A DNA stretch of 64,000 nt from Lachnoanaerobaculum orale (GTDB lineage Bacteria > Bacillota > Clostridia > Lachnospirales > Lachnospiraceae): contig NZ_RRCM01000003.1 in assembly GCF_003862485.1 (NCBI RefSeq), positions 79,448 to 143,447 on the forward strand. The letters run 5' to 3'. Below, piece after piece: positions 18,832 through 27,230 of this stretch; position 1 is the first letter of the stretch; each line of letters begins with the position of its first letter. The position numbers were made by a program, and so were the translations under genes. The notes under the pieces are model-generated. The model ran no database searches. It was not told the DNA's origin and worked only from the letters and a program-made list of their open reading frames with translations.

Positions 18832-18869
18832 AATGAGATTAATACAATCTCATTTTATCGGCTCTTTCC
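18821..18869. terminator. Strong bidirectional terminator after orf6
   Basis: AGAGCCGATAAAATGAGATT (18821-18840) pairs perfectly with its complement at about 18846-18865, then CTTTCC. The 20-bp stem lies between orf6 and the oppositely oriented orf9, so it probably ends both. Confidence 0.85.
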
Positions 18870-18890
18870 GTTATGTATGGATTCTTTTAA

Positions 18891-19244
18891 TTAGTCTTCG
18901 ATGTTTCTTGCTTCGTTGATACCGCTGGCTAAAGATTCCATTAAGGATAGTTCTTTGTCTGTAAAGCTATCCATGTATTTCTCTATCTGTAATCGTCGGG
19001 TGCTTTTTACCAAGTTATTAGCAGGTAAGAAAAATTCATCAACGGAAACATGAAGTAACGATACAAGGTCATAAAGAACTTGTATGCTGGGGTGTTGCCC
19101 TTTATTTTCAATATTAGTTAAGTACCGTGGGTCAATTTCAATCAATGCTCCCACTTGTTCACGAGTTAAACCTCGTTTCAATCGAGCTTCTTTAATGGCT
19201 AAACCAAAGGCTCTAAAATCATATTTATCTTCTTTTTTACGCAT
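18891..19244 (-). CDS. orf9: Tn916 Orf9, XRE-type repressor
   Basis: 117 residues with a helix-turn-helix at about 15-50 ([22 protein letters not shown]). It runs opposite to tet(M) and the regulators. In Tn916, Orf9 is thought to repress the promoter upstream of orf7, keeping excision and transfer low without tetracycline. Site AGAGGTGGTC precedes the start on the minus strand. Confidence 0.9.
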   Translation of the reverse strand: MRKKEDKYDFRAFGLAIKEARLKRGLTREQVGALIEIDPRYLTNIENKGQHPSIQVLYDLVSLLHVSVDEFFLPANNLVKSTRRLQIEKYMDSFTDKELSLMESLASGINEARNIED

Positions 19245-19259
19245 AGTAGACCACCTCTA

Positions 19260-19740
19260 TACATTTTATTGTTCCTACTGAATTAAAAACAGGTATAGAA
19301 AAACGTGTTATATGGTTTATAGGTTTATATTTAATAAAAAGCACTACTAAACGCCAATAAAAAAAACCGTTATATGGTAGTGCTATTTACGCTGTTAAAA
19401 TATTGTATATTACTTCCAAATGGCGGTTTGTTGGAGGTCAACGTCGCCATGAAGTACATCATATACAATAAATTTCCTTACATTGGGTTCTTGTCAAAAA
19501 AAGTCGTCTATCTGCAATAGATAAGTACGTCCACCAATGTGGTTTTATAAATCATATAGATAGAATAACAGAAGCATGTAAACAGAGAAATAAATCTGTT
19601 TATATGCTTTTTTGGCTATTCAGAACTTTTTTACAAAGTTTATTTATCAGTAATGCAACAAATCCCCCTTTCACATTGGGACTAAGAGTGAAAGGAGATA
19701 AACGAGCAAGGCTCACTTCCTTTCCTAGACAGAAAGGGGG
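19260..19740 (+). promoter_or_regulatory. Regulatory intergenic region between orf9 and orf7
   Basis: About 480 bases without a clear gene. It holds the divergent control region of orf9 and orf7. One short frame, 19449-19520 (23 codons, begins MKYIIYNKFPY), occupies the orf10 position of the Tn916 map but has a weak binding site. No other feature can be supported. Confidence 0.5.
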
Positions 19741-19748
19741 TGAGAAAC

Positions 19749-20171
19749 ATGAAACCATCTTCTTTTCAGACCACAATAGAAAATCAGTTTGACTATATCT
19801 GTAAACGTGCTATGGAAGACGAGCGAAAGAATTATATGCTTTATCTTTCAAGGATTGCAAAGCGTGAGGTGTCCTTTTCGGATGTTGGCGATTATCTTGT
19901 TAGCCAGTTTGCGACAACAGATAACTATTCAACTGACTTTCAGATTTTTACACTCAATGGGTTATCAGTAGGCGTTGAAAATGATTTGTTGAGTGAAGCA
20001 TTACGTGAGTTGCCAGACAAGAAACGTGAAATTCTACTGCTGTTTTACTTTATGGACATGAGCGATTCAGAAATTGCAGACCTGTTGAAATTGAACCGTT
20101 CTACTGTCTATCGGCATAGAACCAGTGGACTAGCCTTAATTAAAAAGTTTATGGAGGAATTTGAAGAATGA
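19749..20171 (+). CDS. orf7: Tn916 Orf7, sigma-70-like regulator
   Basis: 140 residues from ATG 19749 behind AGAAAGGGGGTG; the frame opens at a GTG three codons earlier. The C-terminal half is a sigma region 4 helix-turn-helix (LPDKKREILLLFYFMDMSDSEIADLLKLNRSTVYRHR, split here for reading). Orf7 with Orf8 activates its own operon and, after circularisation, the transfer genes. Four-base overlap with orf8. Confidence 0.92.
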   Translation: MKPSSFQTTIENQFDYICKRAMEDERKNYMLYLSRIAKREVSFSDVGDYLVSQFATTDNYSTDFQIFTLNGLSVGVENDLLSEALRELPDKKREILLLFYFMDMSDSEIADLLKLNRSTVYRHRTSGLALIKKFMEEFEE

Positions 20172-20398
20172 AAACACAATATCCTATGATTCCCTTTCCT
20201 CTCATTGTAAAGGCAACAGATGGCGATACCGAAGCGATTAACCAGATTCTACATCATTACAGAGGGTACATAACGAAGCGTTCCCTACGACTTATGAAAG
20301 ATGAATATGGCAATCAAAGTATGGTCGTTGATGAAGTCTTACGTGGAAGAATGGAAACCAGACTGATTACAAAGATTTTGTCATTTGAAATTAAGTAA
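20168..20398 (+). CDS. orf8: Tn916 Orf8, helix-turn-helix regulator
   Basis: 76 residues, start overlapping the orf7 stop (ATGA). The opening IPFPLIVKATDGDTEAINQI is the typical HTH_16/Orf8 pattern of Tn916-like elements. It works with Orf7 in activating the element. It is followed by a long structured gap before xis. Confidence 0.9.
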   Translation: MKTQYPMIPFPLIVKATDGDTEAINQILHHYRGYITKRSLRLMKDEYGNQSMVVDEVLRGRMETRLITKILSFEIK

Positions 20399-20858
20399 TA
20401 TCCTCTCTCCTTTCGTGGAAGCGTGCTAAACCATTCCACGCTTCCCGAACAGGGAGGTTTGTTATTCCACCAAAGCATATTGAGCTTTCAATGTGTTTTG
20501 ATAGGCTAACGAGCCATTGTTCTTTGAAAACTGAATAAAAGTAATCGAATACGTTTCGATAAGAAAAGAGCCAACGGAACTAACCGCCATGACCTATCTT
20601 ATAAAGATAGCGAGCGATTCATGTTAGTGATCCGAGAAGCAATCTTTAGCAGGATTGCCTGCAACGACATTCTTATCGTGATAATGATACTCCCATACAG
20701 TCAATAGTCCGAGCGTGATAAAACCGTCGCAGGCAATGAGTATGGCTACATGAGAACCATGCAGGGGTGGAACTCCCGTGAGCTTTGCTAAAGCTGTTCG
20801 ATTGCTGGTAAAACAACTTTTATGAAATCCAAATAAGTGATTTGGAAAGGAGGATTTT
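20399..20858 (+). other. Structured region between orf8 and xis
   Basis: About 460 bases with little coding signal on the plus strand but many paired segments: CTATCTT/AAGATAG near 20592-20608, GCAATC/GATTGC near 20639-20658, a long-range pair ATTGCCTGC with GCAGGCAAT near 20654 and 20730, AGCTTT/AAAGCT near 20781-20795, and CCAAATAAGTGATTTGG near 20829. A conserved folded RNA leader of xis or a regulatory RNA is plausible. A minus-strand frame (20624-20875, 83 codons) lies across it. Confidence 0.45.
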
Positions 20859-20875
20859 ATGAAGCAGACTGACAT
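20624..20875 (-). CDS. Possible Orf5-type frame opposite the xis leader
   Basis: An 83-codon minus-strand frame that overlaps the first bases of xis. It has been annotated as orf5 in some Tn916 maps, as far as I recall. Its composition is ordinary but its sequence coincides with the paired segments of the xis leader, so it may be only a by-product of RNA structure. Low confidence that it is translated. Confidence 0.25.
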
Positions 20876-21062
20876 TCCTATTTGGGAACGTTATACCCTA
20901 ACCATTGAAGAAGCGTCAAAATATTTTCGTATTGGCGAAAACAAGCTACGACGCTTGGCAGAGGAAAATAAAAATGCAAATTGGCTGATTATGAATGGCA
21001 ATCGTATTCAGATTAAACGAAAACAATTTGAAAAAATTATAGATACATTGGACGCAATCTAG
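20859..21062 (+). CDS. xis: Tn916 excisionase Xis
   Basis: 67 residues, start after GGAAAGGAGGATTTT. A winged-helix excisionase of the Tn916 type: [23 protein letters not shown] binds near the ends, and [13 protein letters not shown] forms the wing. It directs Int toward excision by binding near the arm sites. Placed 81 bases before int in the same direction, as in Tn916. Confidence 0.95.
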
Positions 21063-21143
21063 CGTCGCCAAAGGGTCTTGTATATGATAAAATAGTATTA
21101 AGTCGTATCAAGGCTCTTTCCATAAAGGAAAGGAGCAAATGCC

Positions 21144-22361
21144 ATGTCAGAAAAAAGACGTGACAATAAAGGTCGAATCTTAAAGACTGGAGAGAGCCAA
21201 CGAAAAGACGGAAGATACTTATACAAATATATAGATTCATTTGGAGAACCGCAATTTGTTTACTCGTGGAAACTTGTGGCTACAGACCGAGTACCAGCAG
21301 GAAAGCGTGATTGTATCTCACTTAGAGAGAAAATCGCAGAGTTACAGAAAGACATTCATGATGGTATTGATGTTGTAGGAAAGAAAATGACACTCTGCCA
21401 GCTTTACGCAAAACAGAACGCTCAAAGACCAAAGGTTAGAAAAAACACTGAAACTGGACGCAAATATCTTATGGATATTTTGAAGAAAGACAAGTTAGGT
21501 GTAAGAAGTATTGACAGTATTAAGCCATCAGACGCTAAAGAATGGGCTATTAGAATGAGTGAAAATGGTTATGCTTATCAAACCATCAATAACTACAAAC
21601 GTTCTTTAAAGGCTTCATTCTATATTGCTATACAAGATGATTGTGTTCGGAAGAATCCATTTGACTTTCAACTGAAAGCAGTTCTTGATGATGATACTGT
21701 CCCTAAGACCGTACTAACAGAAGAACAGGAAGAAAAACTGTTAGCCTTTGCAAAAGCTGATAAAACCTACAGCAAAAATTATGATGAAATTCTGATACTC
21801 TTAAAAACAGGTCTTCGTATTTCAGAGTTTGGTGGTTTGACACTTCCAGATTTAGATTTTGAGAATCGTCTTGTCAATATAGACCATCAGCTATTGAGAG
21901 ATACTGAAATTGGGTACTACATTGAAACACCAAAGACCAAAAGTGGCGAACGTCAAGTTCCTATGGTTGAAGAAGCCTATCAAGCATTTAAGCGAGTGTT
22001 AGCGAATCGAAAGAATGATAAGCGTGTTGAGATTGATGGATATAGTGATTTCCTCTTTCTTAATAGAAAGAACTATCCAAAAGTGGCAAGTGATTACAAC
22101 GGCATGATGAAAGGTCTTGTTAAGAAATACAATAAGTATAACGAGGATAAATTGCCACACATCACTCCACATAGTTTGCGACATACATTCTGTACCAACT
22201 ATGCAAATGCAGGAATGAATCCAAAGGCATTACAGTACATTATGGGACATGCTAATATAGCCATGACGCTGAACTATTACGCACATGCAACATTCGATTC
22301 TGCAATGGCAGAAATGAAACGCTTGAATAAAGAGAAGCAACAGGAGCGTCTTGTTGCTTAG
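21144..22361 (+). CDS. int: Tn916 tyrosine integrase Int
   Basis: 405 residues. N-terminal arm-binding domain (RRDNKGRILKTGESQRKDGRY), SAM-like core-binding domain (about 80-170) and catalytic domain with Arg (TGLRISEFGGL), His-x-x-Arg (ITPHSLRHTF), a later His (MGHANIAMTLNYYAH) and the nucleophile Tyr in NYYAH. It integrates and excises the element at T-rich/A-rich targets using six-base coupling sequences. Stop lies 172 bases from the right end. Confidence 0.97.
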   Translation: MSEKRRDNKGRILKTGESQRKDGRYLYKYIDSFGEPQFVYSWKLVATDRVPAGKRDCISLREKIAELQKDIHDGIDVVGKKMTLCQLYAKQNAQRPKVRKNTETGRKYLMDILKKDKLGVRSIDSIKPSDAKEWAIRMSENGYAYQTINNYKRSLKASFYIAIQDDCVRKNPFDFQLKAVLDDDTVPKTVLTEEQEEKLLAFAKADKTYSKNYDEILILLKTGLRISEFGGLTLPDLDFENRLVNIDHQLLRDTEIGYYIETPKTKSGERQVPMVEEAYQAFKRVLANRKNDKRVEIDGYSDFLFLNRKNYPKVASDYNGMMKGLVKKYNKYNEDKLPHITPHSLRHTFCTNYANAGMNPKALQYIMGHANIAMTLNYYAHATFDSAMAEMKRLNKEKQQERLVA

Positions 22362-22371
22362 TAGTACAAAT

Positions 22372-22396
22372 GAATTTACTACTTATTTACCACTTC
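22372..22396 (+). repeat. Right arm-type integrase sites (DR2-like)
   Basis: AATTTACTACTTATTTACCA repeats the motif seen at 4573-4596 next to the left end, in the gap between int and the right terminus. These are the expected N-terminal binding sites of Int. Confidence 0.75.
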
Positions 22397-22514
22397 TGAC
22401 AGCTAAGACATGAGGAAATATGCAAAGAAACGTGAAGTATCTTCCTACAGTAAAAATACTCGAAAGCACATAGAATAAGGCTTTACGAGCATTTAAGAAA
22501 ATATAAAAAGATAA

Positions 22515-22973
22515 TTAGAAATTTATACTTTGTTTATATAAAAATAACTCTTTATTTGAAAGGTATAGTATATCACCGTTTTTTAAGGTTGAATGTACTG
22601 TAACTTTGTCAGCTACTTTGGTTCGCTTTGTAGGTGCTTTAGATGTTGATGTATACAGAGTATAGGTTTCTCCATCATAATCTGAAAAGGAACAGAATAA
22701 ATCGGTATCTTTACTGTATTGTTTTATAGGAAATCTTTCCATAACACTTCCGTTAGTTGTACAAGGTCCCAAGTCTATAATTTCAGAGTTATCATATCGA
22801 GCCATATAGAGATTGTCTCCCTTTAAATAAAGAGAAAACTTATTGGAACTTGTACTCTTTTGTGAATCTGCAGGCTTTTTACCTGATGAGCAGGCAGATG
22901 TAAATATAGCCAAGAGACATATGGATAAAAAACATAAAACAACCGGAAGTTTTGACGTGATTTTTTTTGACAT
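22515..22973 (-). pseudogene. 5' part of the interrupted lipoprotein gene
   Basis: A GGAGGTG site precedes ATG 22973. The protein starts with a lipoprotein signal peptide (hydrophobic stretch then lipobox FTSAC, SSGKK after it), followed by a Ser/Lys linker and beta-rich segments (KFSLYLKGDNLYMARYD). Native codons run to about 22536; the last few residues before the TAA at 22515-22517 are transposon-end sequence. The remainder of the gene is at 4494-3340; together about 530 codons. The truncated 153-residue lipoprotein could still be made and exported, but lacks most of its fold. Confidence 0.87.
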
Positions 22974-23218
22974 AAATTTCACCTCCATAAATTTTGATTT
23001 AATTTTACTACATATTTATATAAAAATCTATTTAATATTAACTAAATATACTTAAATATTTTGAATTTATAAATTATATTTACTTTAATCTAATATATAA
23101 AAATTATATTGTATTTACATCTATGTATGATTATACTAAATACAAATAAATGTTTAATTGTAGAGCATTGATTTAGTTGGAGAATATTTATATAAATTAA
23201 GAAAGTTGGATATAAAAA

Positions 23219-23653
23219 ATGGCTTATACTAAGGAAAACTTTGAAGAATGGATTATTTTTATAGACTCTAAAATGGAGTATTTTACAGATGCATTTGCTA
23301 AAGAAAACAATTTAAAACTTGACTACAGTATAGAGTCTTTGGATAGAATTGAAAATTGGATTCTCACTAATTACAGTGAGATAAAGGACTTGATAGGTGA
23401 TGCCAAAACCCTTGACTATTTGACTGTATATATCGGCGAGACTTTCAGGAAGTATATAGGTGGAGAGTGGTTTATAGATTTGAAAAATAAAAAGAATGCA
23501 TACTATTCCATGCCTGTTTTAATAAGTCCCGATTACATAGGAGAAGTATACAAAGCTCCAATGACATATGCGACTGCATGTATAAATAGGAAAAAGGGAG
23601 ATTATATAAGCACAATACTGAAAAACTGTATGGAAAATATGAATATTAGATAA
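23219..23653 (+). CDS. Hypothetical protein, 144 residues (paralogue of 2821-3252)
   Basis: About 90% identical to the 143-residue protein at 2821-3252, with differences scattered as in diverged duplicates rather than in one block. The first 19 codons and the GETFRKYIGGEWFIDL core are nearly unchanged. The upstream 230 bases (22990-23218) are extremely A/T-rich and hold the promoter regions of this gene and the divergent lipoprotein gene; no other gene is seen there. Binding site weak (AAAGTTGGA). Function not recognised. Confidence 0.65.
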   Translation: MAYTKENFEEWIIFIDSKMEYFTDAFAKENNLKLDYSIESLDRIENWILTNYSEIKDLIGDAKTLDYLTVYIGETFRKYIGGEWFIDLKNKKNAYYSMPVLISPDYIGEVYKAPMTYATACINRKKGDYISTILKNCMENMNIR

Positions 23654-23661
23654 TCTTATAT

Positions 23662-23692
23662 AAAAACGGAAAGCCGCTTAAGCTTTCCGTTT
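23662..23692. terminator. Bidirectional terminator between convergent genes
   Basis: AACGGAAAGC and GCTTTCCGTT pair around a short loop with a run of T after and a run of A before, between 23219-23653 on the plus strand and 24716-23694 on the minus strand. Confidence 0.88.
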
Positions 23693-23693
23693 T

Positions 23694-24716
23694 TTATTCC
23701 CATATAGTATGTTGTGCCATAACATTGTAGTATGAAAGACTGTTATCGGAGTTAAAATCAGCTTCTATACTATAGCGTTTCCACATAGAATAGTCATGAG
23801 TTTGCAATGTGAGTACAAAATAATAAGGACCTTTCATCTCATCATAATCTATAGGATGCAGTGAAAAAATATCTGTCAAATTTTTATTTTCAAAGTCGTT
23901 AAGATCTAAATTCGACAGCGCTACATTGTTAATCTTCACAGCAGATAAATCTGTATCATCAGGTGTAACCTTAAATGATGTTAAAGTACAGTTTTTAAGC
24001 TCATCCGAGTCTTTCCATGTCGGTGTGACACATACATGACCGAAAGACTTGTCACCAAGATATAATTCCAAATATTCTCCATAGGAAAAGTGGTCGCTTC
24101 GAGTATTTATGATCTCACTGTCTGCATTTTTGTCTTTAAAGGTAAAGCCATTATCAAGAAGAGCGGATGCCTTTGTTGTACCGATAATCACATTAGTTCC
24201 TGCTATCTGCACATTTACCGGTTTAGCCGGAATACCTGCTATAGATATAAAAAAGGTGAATGCAAATGAGTAGAAAAACATAAGTACATCCAACGCATTG
24301 GTAGTTGAGTAAGAATATTTCGTACGGTATGAGGGTATCAAAAAACGTATAAGCGGTCTGGTAATTCCGGAAAGTATTATTGCAGCTATAATTACAGCAA
24401 ACTGCATTTGTAAACAGGAAAAAATTGCTTTTCCAATATTGTGTAATTTGAAATAATTCACACCGGTAACTATTATATTAACTAAAATAATACACACCAT
24501 AAAAACGCTCGCCTCTATAAGTGCGGGCCTATCTGTAATGTCGTCATATTGAACAGCCCTCCTTGTAATCTGGATATGACCTAAAGTATATATCCATTTA
24601 GGGAGCTTCTTAAAAGTACAAACAGCTATCAGCAGTCTGAAGTATATAAAAACAGCTAAAATAAAGCAAAGCAGTGAAACAGCACCAAAGGCCAATGTAG
24701 ATATAAAAAATCCCAT
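23694..24716 (-). CDS. Hypothetical membrane protein, 340 residues
   Basis: GGAGGATATT precedes the start at 24716. Four or five membrane segments lie in the first half (about 5-30, 68-88, 102-122, 145-165). From about residue 170 a soluble, beta-rich domain follows (IAGTNVIIGTTKASALLDNGFTF, YLELYLGDKSFGHV split), likely outside the cell. I do not recognise a family. It stands alone on the minus strand, sharing a terminator with the upstream hypothetical gene. Confidence 0.6.
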   Translation of the reverse strand: MGFFISTLAFGAVSLLCFILAVFIYFRLLIAVCTFKKLPKWIYTLGHIQITRRAVQYDDITDRPALIEASVFMVCIILVNIIVTGVNYFKLHNIGKAIFSCLQMQFAVIIAAIILSGITRPLIRFLIPSYRTKYSYSTTNALDVLMFFYSFAFTFFISIAGIPAKPVNVQIAGTNVIIGTTKASALLDNGFTFKDKNADSEIINTRSDHFSYGEYLELYLGDKSFGHVCVTPTWKDSDELKNCTLTSFKVTPDDTDLSAVKINNVALSNLDLNDFENKNLTDIFSLHPIDYDEMKGPYYFVLTLQTHDYSMWKRYSIEADFNSDNSLSYYNVMAQHTIWE

Positions 24717-24899
24717 AATATCCTCCTGTTTGATTACAGATAAGTGGTTATATTATATCATTTTACATAATAATTTGCGATATATTATTGATATTATATC
24801 TGTAATGGAATAGTATGTGGTATTAGAGGTGAGAGTGAAAAAGTTATTATTGAAAGTATTGAAATCTATAATGAGCTGTAGACGGAAAGGAAATAAAGT

Positions 24900-25733
24900 A
24901 TGAATATATTATTGCAGGAAAGTGCCGATATTTTAAAGGAGTATTTTGGAGAGAGACTGGATAAAATGGTAGTTGAAAGGGCGGTGTTCGGACTGTTCTT
25001 TTCAGGAGTAAAATTAAGTACAGGTCATGGAGGGCTTTGTTTTACACCCGTTAAGGAGATTCCTGAGGCTGTATGCTGTCCAAGCTCCGCAAAGGCTATG
25101 CCTTTATCAGGTAAACTTGGCGGAAGGAGTGTAAAAAGTTATTTGGACGATCTTTCGCATGCAAATATTCTCAGAAAGACATTGGCCATTGCAACACTTA
25201 ATGCACTTTCGGCTTGTTATTGGGAAGAAAATAAGAATTTGGAGTATAAAATAGAGACAGATGTAGACTCTTTTGATGTTATGGAAATTCCTCAGGGTAA
25301 AAAAAGTGTTGTAATAGGTGCTTTGGTACCGATGCTTAAAAAGCTGATTGCGGCAGATGCAGATTTTAAAGTTCTGGAGATGGACTCATGTACTCTAAAG
25401 GGCAAGGAGCTGGAACATTTTGCACCTGCAAAGGATGCGAATTTGTATCTGCCGGATTCCGACCTTGATGTTATTACAGGTGTTACTATCCTCAATGATA
25501 CATTACCTGATTTACTGGCTATGTGTAAACCCGGTGCCGATATTTTGGTTACAGGTCCTACAGCAGGTATGATACCGGATGCATTCTTTAAAAGAGGAGT
25601 GACTGTAATGGGCGGTATCTTGGTGACAAAACCTGATGAGATGCTTGATGTTATAAGTGAGGGAGGCTCAGGTTATCATTTCTTTGGCAAGAGCGCCGAA
25701 AGAATCGTAATTTACAATAAGCAGGGAGTGTAA
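24900..25733 (+). CDS. DUF4213/DUF364 putative metal-chelation protein
   Basis: 277 residues. The N-terminal part (about 1-85) fits the DUF4213 enolase-like module, and the rest fits DUF364, a Rossmann-like domain (KKSVVIGALVPMLKKL; LEMDSCTLKGKE; VITGVTILNDTLPDLL; ILVTGPTAGMIPDAFFKRG; GSGYHFFGKSAERI). The family is described as putative heavy-metal chelation proteins and is often near metal or cofactor genes. Here it stands alone. AGGAAATAAAGT precedes the start. Confidence 0.78.
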   Translation: MNILLQESADILKEYFGERLDKMVVERAVFGLFFSGVKLSTGHGGLCFTPVKEIPEAVCCPSSAKAMPLSGKLGGRSVKSYLDDLSHANILRKTLAIATLNALSACYWEENKNLEYKIETDVDSFDVMEIPQGKKSVVIGALVPMLKKLIAADADFKVLEMDSCTLKGKELEHFAPAKDANLYLPDSDLDVITGVTILNDTLPDLLAMCKPGADILVTGPTAGMIPDAFFKRGVTVMGGILVTKPDEMLDVISEGGSGYHFFGKSAERIVIYNKQGV

Positions 25734-25761
25734 AAAATTTAGATTTATAAGCAGATAACGA

Positions 25762-25857
25762 TTTTACGGCCTTAAAAGTGTAGCGAATTACATTTTTACG
25801 GCCTTAAAAGTGTGATAGAATACATTTTTACGGCCTTAAAAATGTTGACGAAATACT
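25762..25857 (+). repeat. Three 32-bp direct repeats upstream of the AAA ATPase gene
   Basis: Units start at 25762, 25794 and 25826, an exact 32-base period. The first 20 bases (TTTTACGGCCTTAAAAGTGT, third unit with AATGT) are conserved, and the rest of each unit ends in a loosely kept AATACAT-type sequence. The core TTTTA-CGGCCT-TAAAA is a near-palindrome. Unit 3 runs into TTGACG (25845-25850), which with TAATAT 16 bases on is a possible promoter of the following gene, so the repeats are probably regulator sites. Confidence 0.75.
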
Positions 25858-25921
25858 TTTAAACCTCTAATATATAAAAAGAGTATATGTTTTTAGAGAA
25901 GTATTTTGGGAGGTAGACCTT

Positions 25922-27229
25922 ATGAAGCGTTTTGCACTTGAAAAACTTATAGAATGGAAGGATAAACAAAATAGAAAGCCTTTGATTATCAGAGGGGCAA
26001 GACAGGTTGGAAAGACCTGGCTGATGAAGGAGTTCGGAAGAACATGCTTTGAAAAAGTTGCTTATGTAAATTTTGATAATAATAAAAGGTTGGAGCAGGT
26101 ATTTGAGGGCGATATCAATATAGATAGGATTTTATTGGCAATCAGTATAGAAACAGGAGTTTCTATTGATGCAGAAAATACTTTATTGATATTTGATGAA
26201 GTACAAGAGGTACCAAAGGCTCTATCTTCATTGAAATACTTTTGTGAGAATGCACCGGAGTATGCAATAGTAGCAGCAGGTTCATTATTAGGTGTAGCTC
26301 TTCATAAAGGAACATCATTTCCTGTAGGCAAGGTTGACTTTATGGATCTTTACCCATTGACATTTCTTGAGTTTTTATATGCTTTAGGTGAGGAACGTTT
26401 TGCAAATGTGCTTCAAAGTGATGATACAGATATGATAACAATGTTTAAGACTAAATATATAGAAAGACTTCGTGAATACTACTATGTAGGTGGAATGCCT
26501 GAGGTTGTAAAAACTTATGTTGACAGTAAAGATTTTAAAAAAGTGAGAGAAATACAGAGAAACCTTTTGAATTATTATCAACAAGACTTTTCAAAGCATG
26601 CTGAAGTTTCACTTGTTCCAAGACTAAATCTTGTGTGGGATTCTATTCCAATGCAGTTGGCAAAAGAAAATAAAAAATACATCTATGGACAAGTCAGAAA
26701 GGGTTCAAGAGCAAAGGACTTTGAACTTGCACTACAGTGGCTTTTAGATTGCGGGTTGATCCATAAGGTACAAAGAGTAGGAAAAGTAGCGCTTCCATTG
26801 AAAGCTTATCTTGACCTTGATGCATTTAAAGTGTATCTGATTGATATAGGTCTGTTGATAGCTATGACAGATTTGGATGCTCAAGTGATTATTGACGGCA
26901 ACAGAATTTTTACCGAATTTAAGGGCGCATTGACAGAGCAATATGTTTTACAGCAACTTATTGCATCGGAAGGTATAGAGCCTTATTATTATTCCACAGC
27001 TAATTCAGGTGGCGAGATAGATTTTATGATTCAAGGCAAAACATCGATAATTCCACTGGAGGTGAAAGCGGAAGAGAATTTGAGAGCTAAGAGTCTTAAA
27101 GCCTTTTGTGAAAAGTATCATCCAAAGTATGCTGTTCGTACATCTATGTCAGATTATCGTGAGCAGGAATGGATGACAAATATTCCTTTGTATAATATTT
27201 ATAAAATTAGAGAATACGCAGATAAATAA
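25922..27229 (+). CDS. AAA ATPase with DUF4143 (ATPase family 14-like)
   Basis: 435 residues. Walker A is RGARQVGKTWLMKEF near residue 30; Walker B is LLIFDEVQEVPKAL near 95; sensor-like AAGSLLGVALHKG follows near 120. The C-terminal DUF4143 domain ends in a nuclease-like motif: a Glu-Phe-lysine arrangement GEIDFMIQG then PLEVKAEEN, the D-ExK pattern of PD-(D/E)XK enzymes. Proteins of this kind are common in anaerobes and their role is unknown. GGGAGGTAG precedes the start. One base separates it from the ferredoxin gene. Confidence 0.85.
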   Translation: MKRFALEKLIEWKDKQNRKPLIIRGARQVGKTWLMKEFGRTCFEKVAYVNFDNNKRLEQVFEGDINIDRILLAISIETGVSIDAENTLLIFDEVQEVPKALSSLKYFCENAPEYAIVAAGSLLGVALHKGTSFPVGKVDFMDLYPLTFLEFLYALGEERFANVLQSDDTDMITMFKTKYIERLREYYYVGGMPEVVKTYVDSKDFKKVREIQRNLLNYYQQDFSKHAEVSLVPRLNLVWDSIPMQLAKENKKYIYGQVRKGSRAKDFELALQWLLDCGLIHKVQRVGKVALPLKAYLDLDAFKVYLIDIGLLIAMTDLDAQVIIDGNRIFTEFKGALTEQYVLQQLIASEGIEPYYYSTANSGGEIDFMIQGKTSIIPLEVKAEENLRAKSLKAFCEKYHPKYAVRTSMSDYREQEWMTNIPLYNIYKIREYADK

Positions 27230-27230
27230 G

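Larger units (their letters stand above)
4501..22533 (+). mobile_element. Tn916-family integrative conjugative element with tet(M)
   Basis: The element is bounded by imperfect inverted ends: the left end reads AAATAGCATAAAAATCTAG inward and the right end reads ACAAAGTATAAATTTCTAAT inward. From 4501 to 22533 is 18033 bp, the size I remember for Tn916 itself. Gene order is that of Tn916: orf24, orf23, orf22, orf21, orf20, orf19, orf18 (ardA), orf17, orf16, orf15, orf14, orf13, orf12 leader, tet(M), orf6, orf9, orf7, orf8, xis, int. No open frame is visibly broken, so it looks intact. The target was a T6-N6-A-rich tract inside a lipoprotein gene, the usual Tn916 preference. The outer six-base coupling sequences (CAAAGA at left, about ATATAA at right) set the ends to within two or three bases. 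Confidence 0.96.

Noticed and set aside
22990..23218. Possible small RNA or second element end in the very A/T-rich gap
   Set aside because: No hairpin, repeat or promoter pair stands out from base composition; left as promoter region.
2800..23660. Composite transposon defined by the two 143-residue paralogues
   Set aside because: The copies are genes without transposase features, and the element ends are explained fully by Tn916 termini inside the lipoprotein gene.
25762..25857. Possible CRISPR array
   Set aside because: Only three units and no spacers of constant length with unrelated sequence; units are contiguous tandem repeats and no cas gene is nearby.
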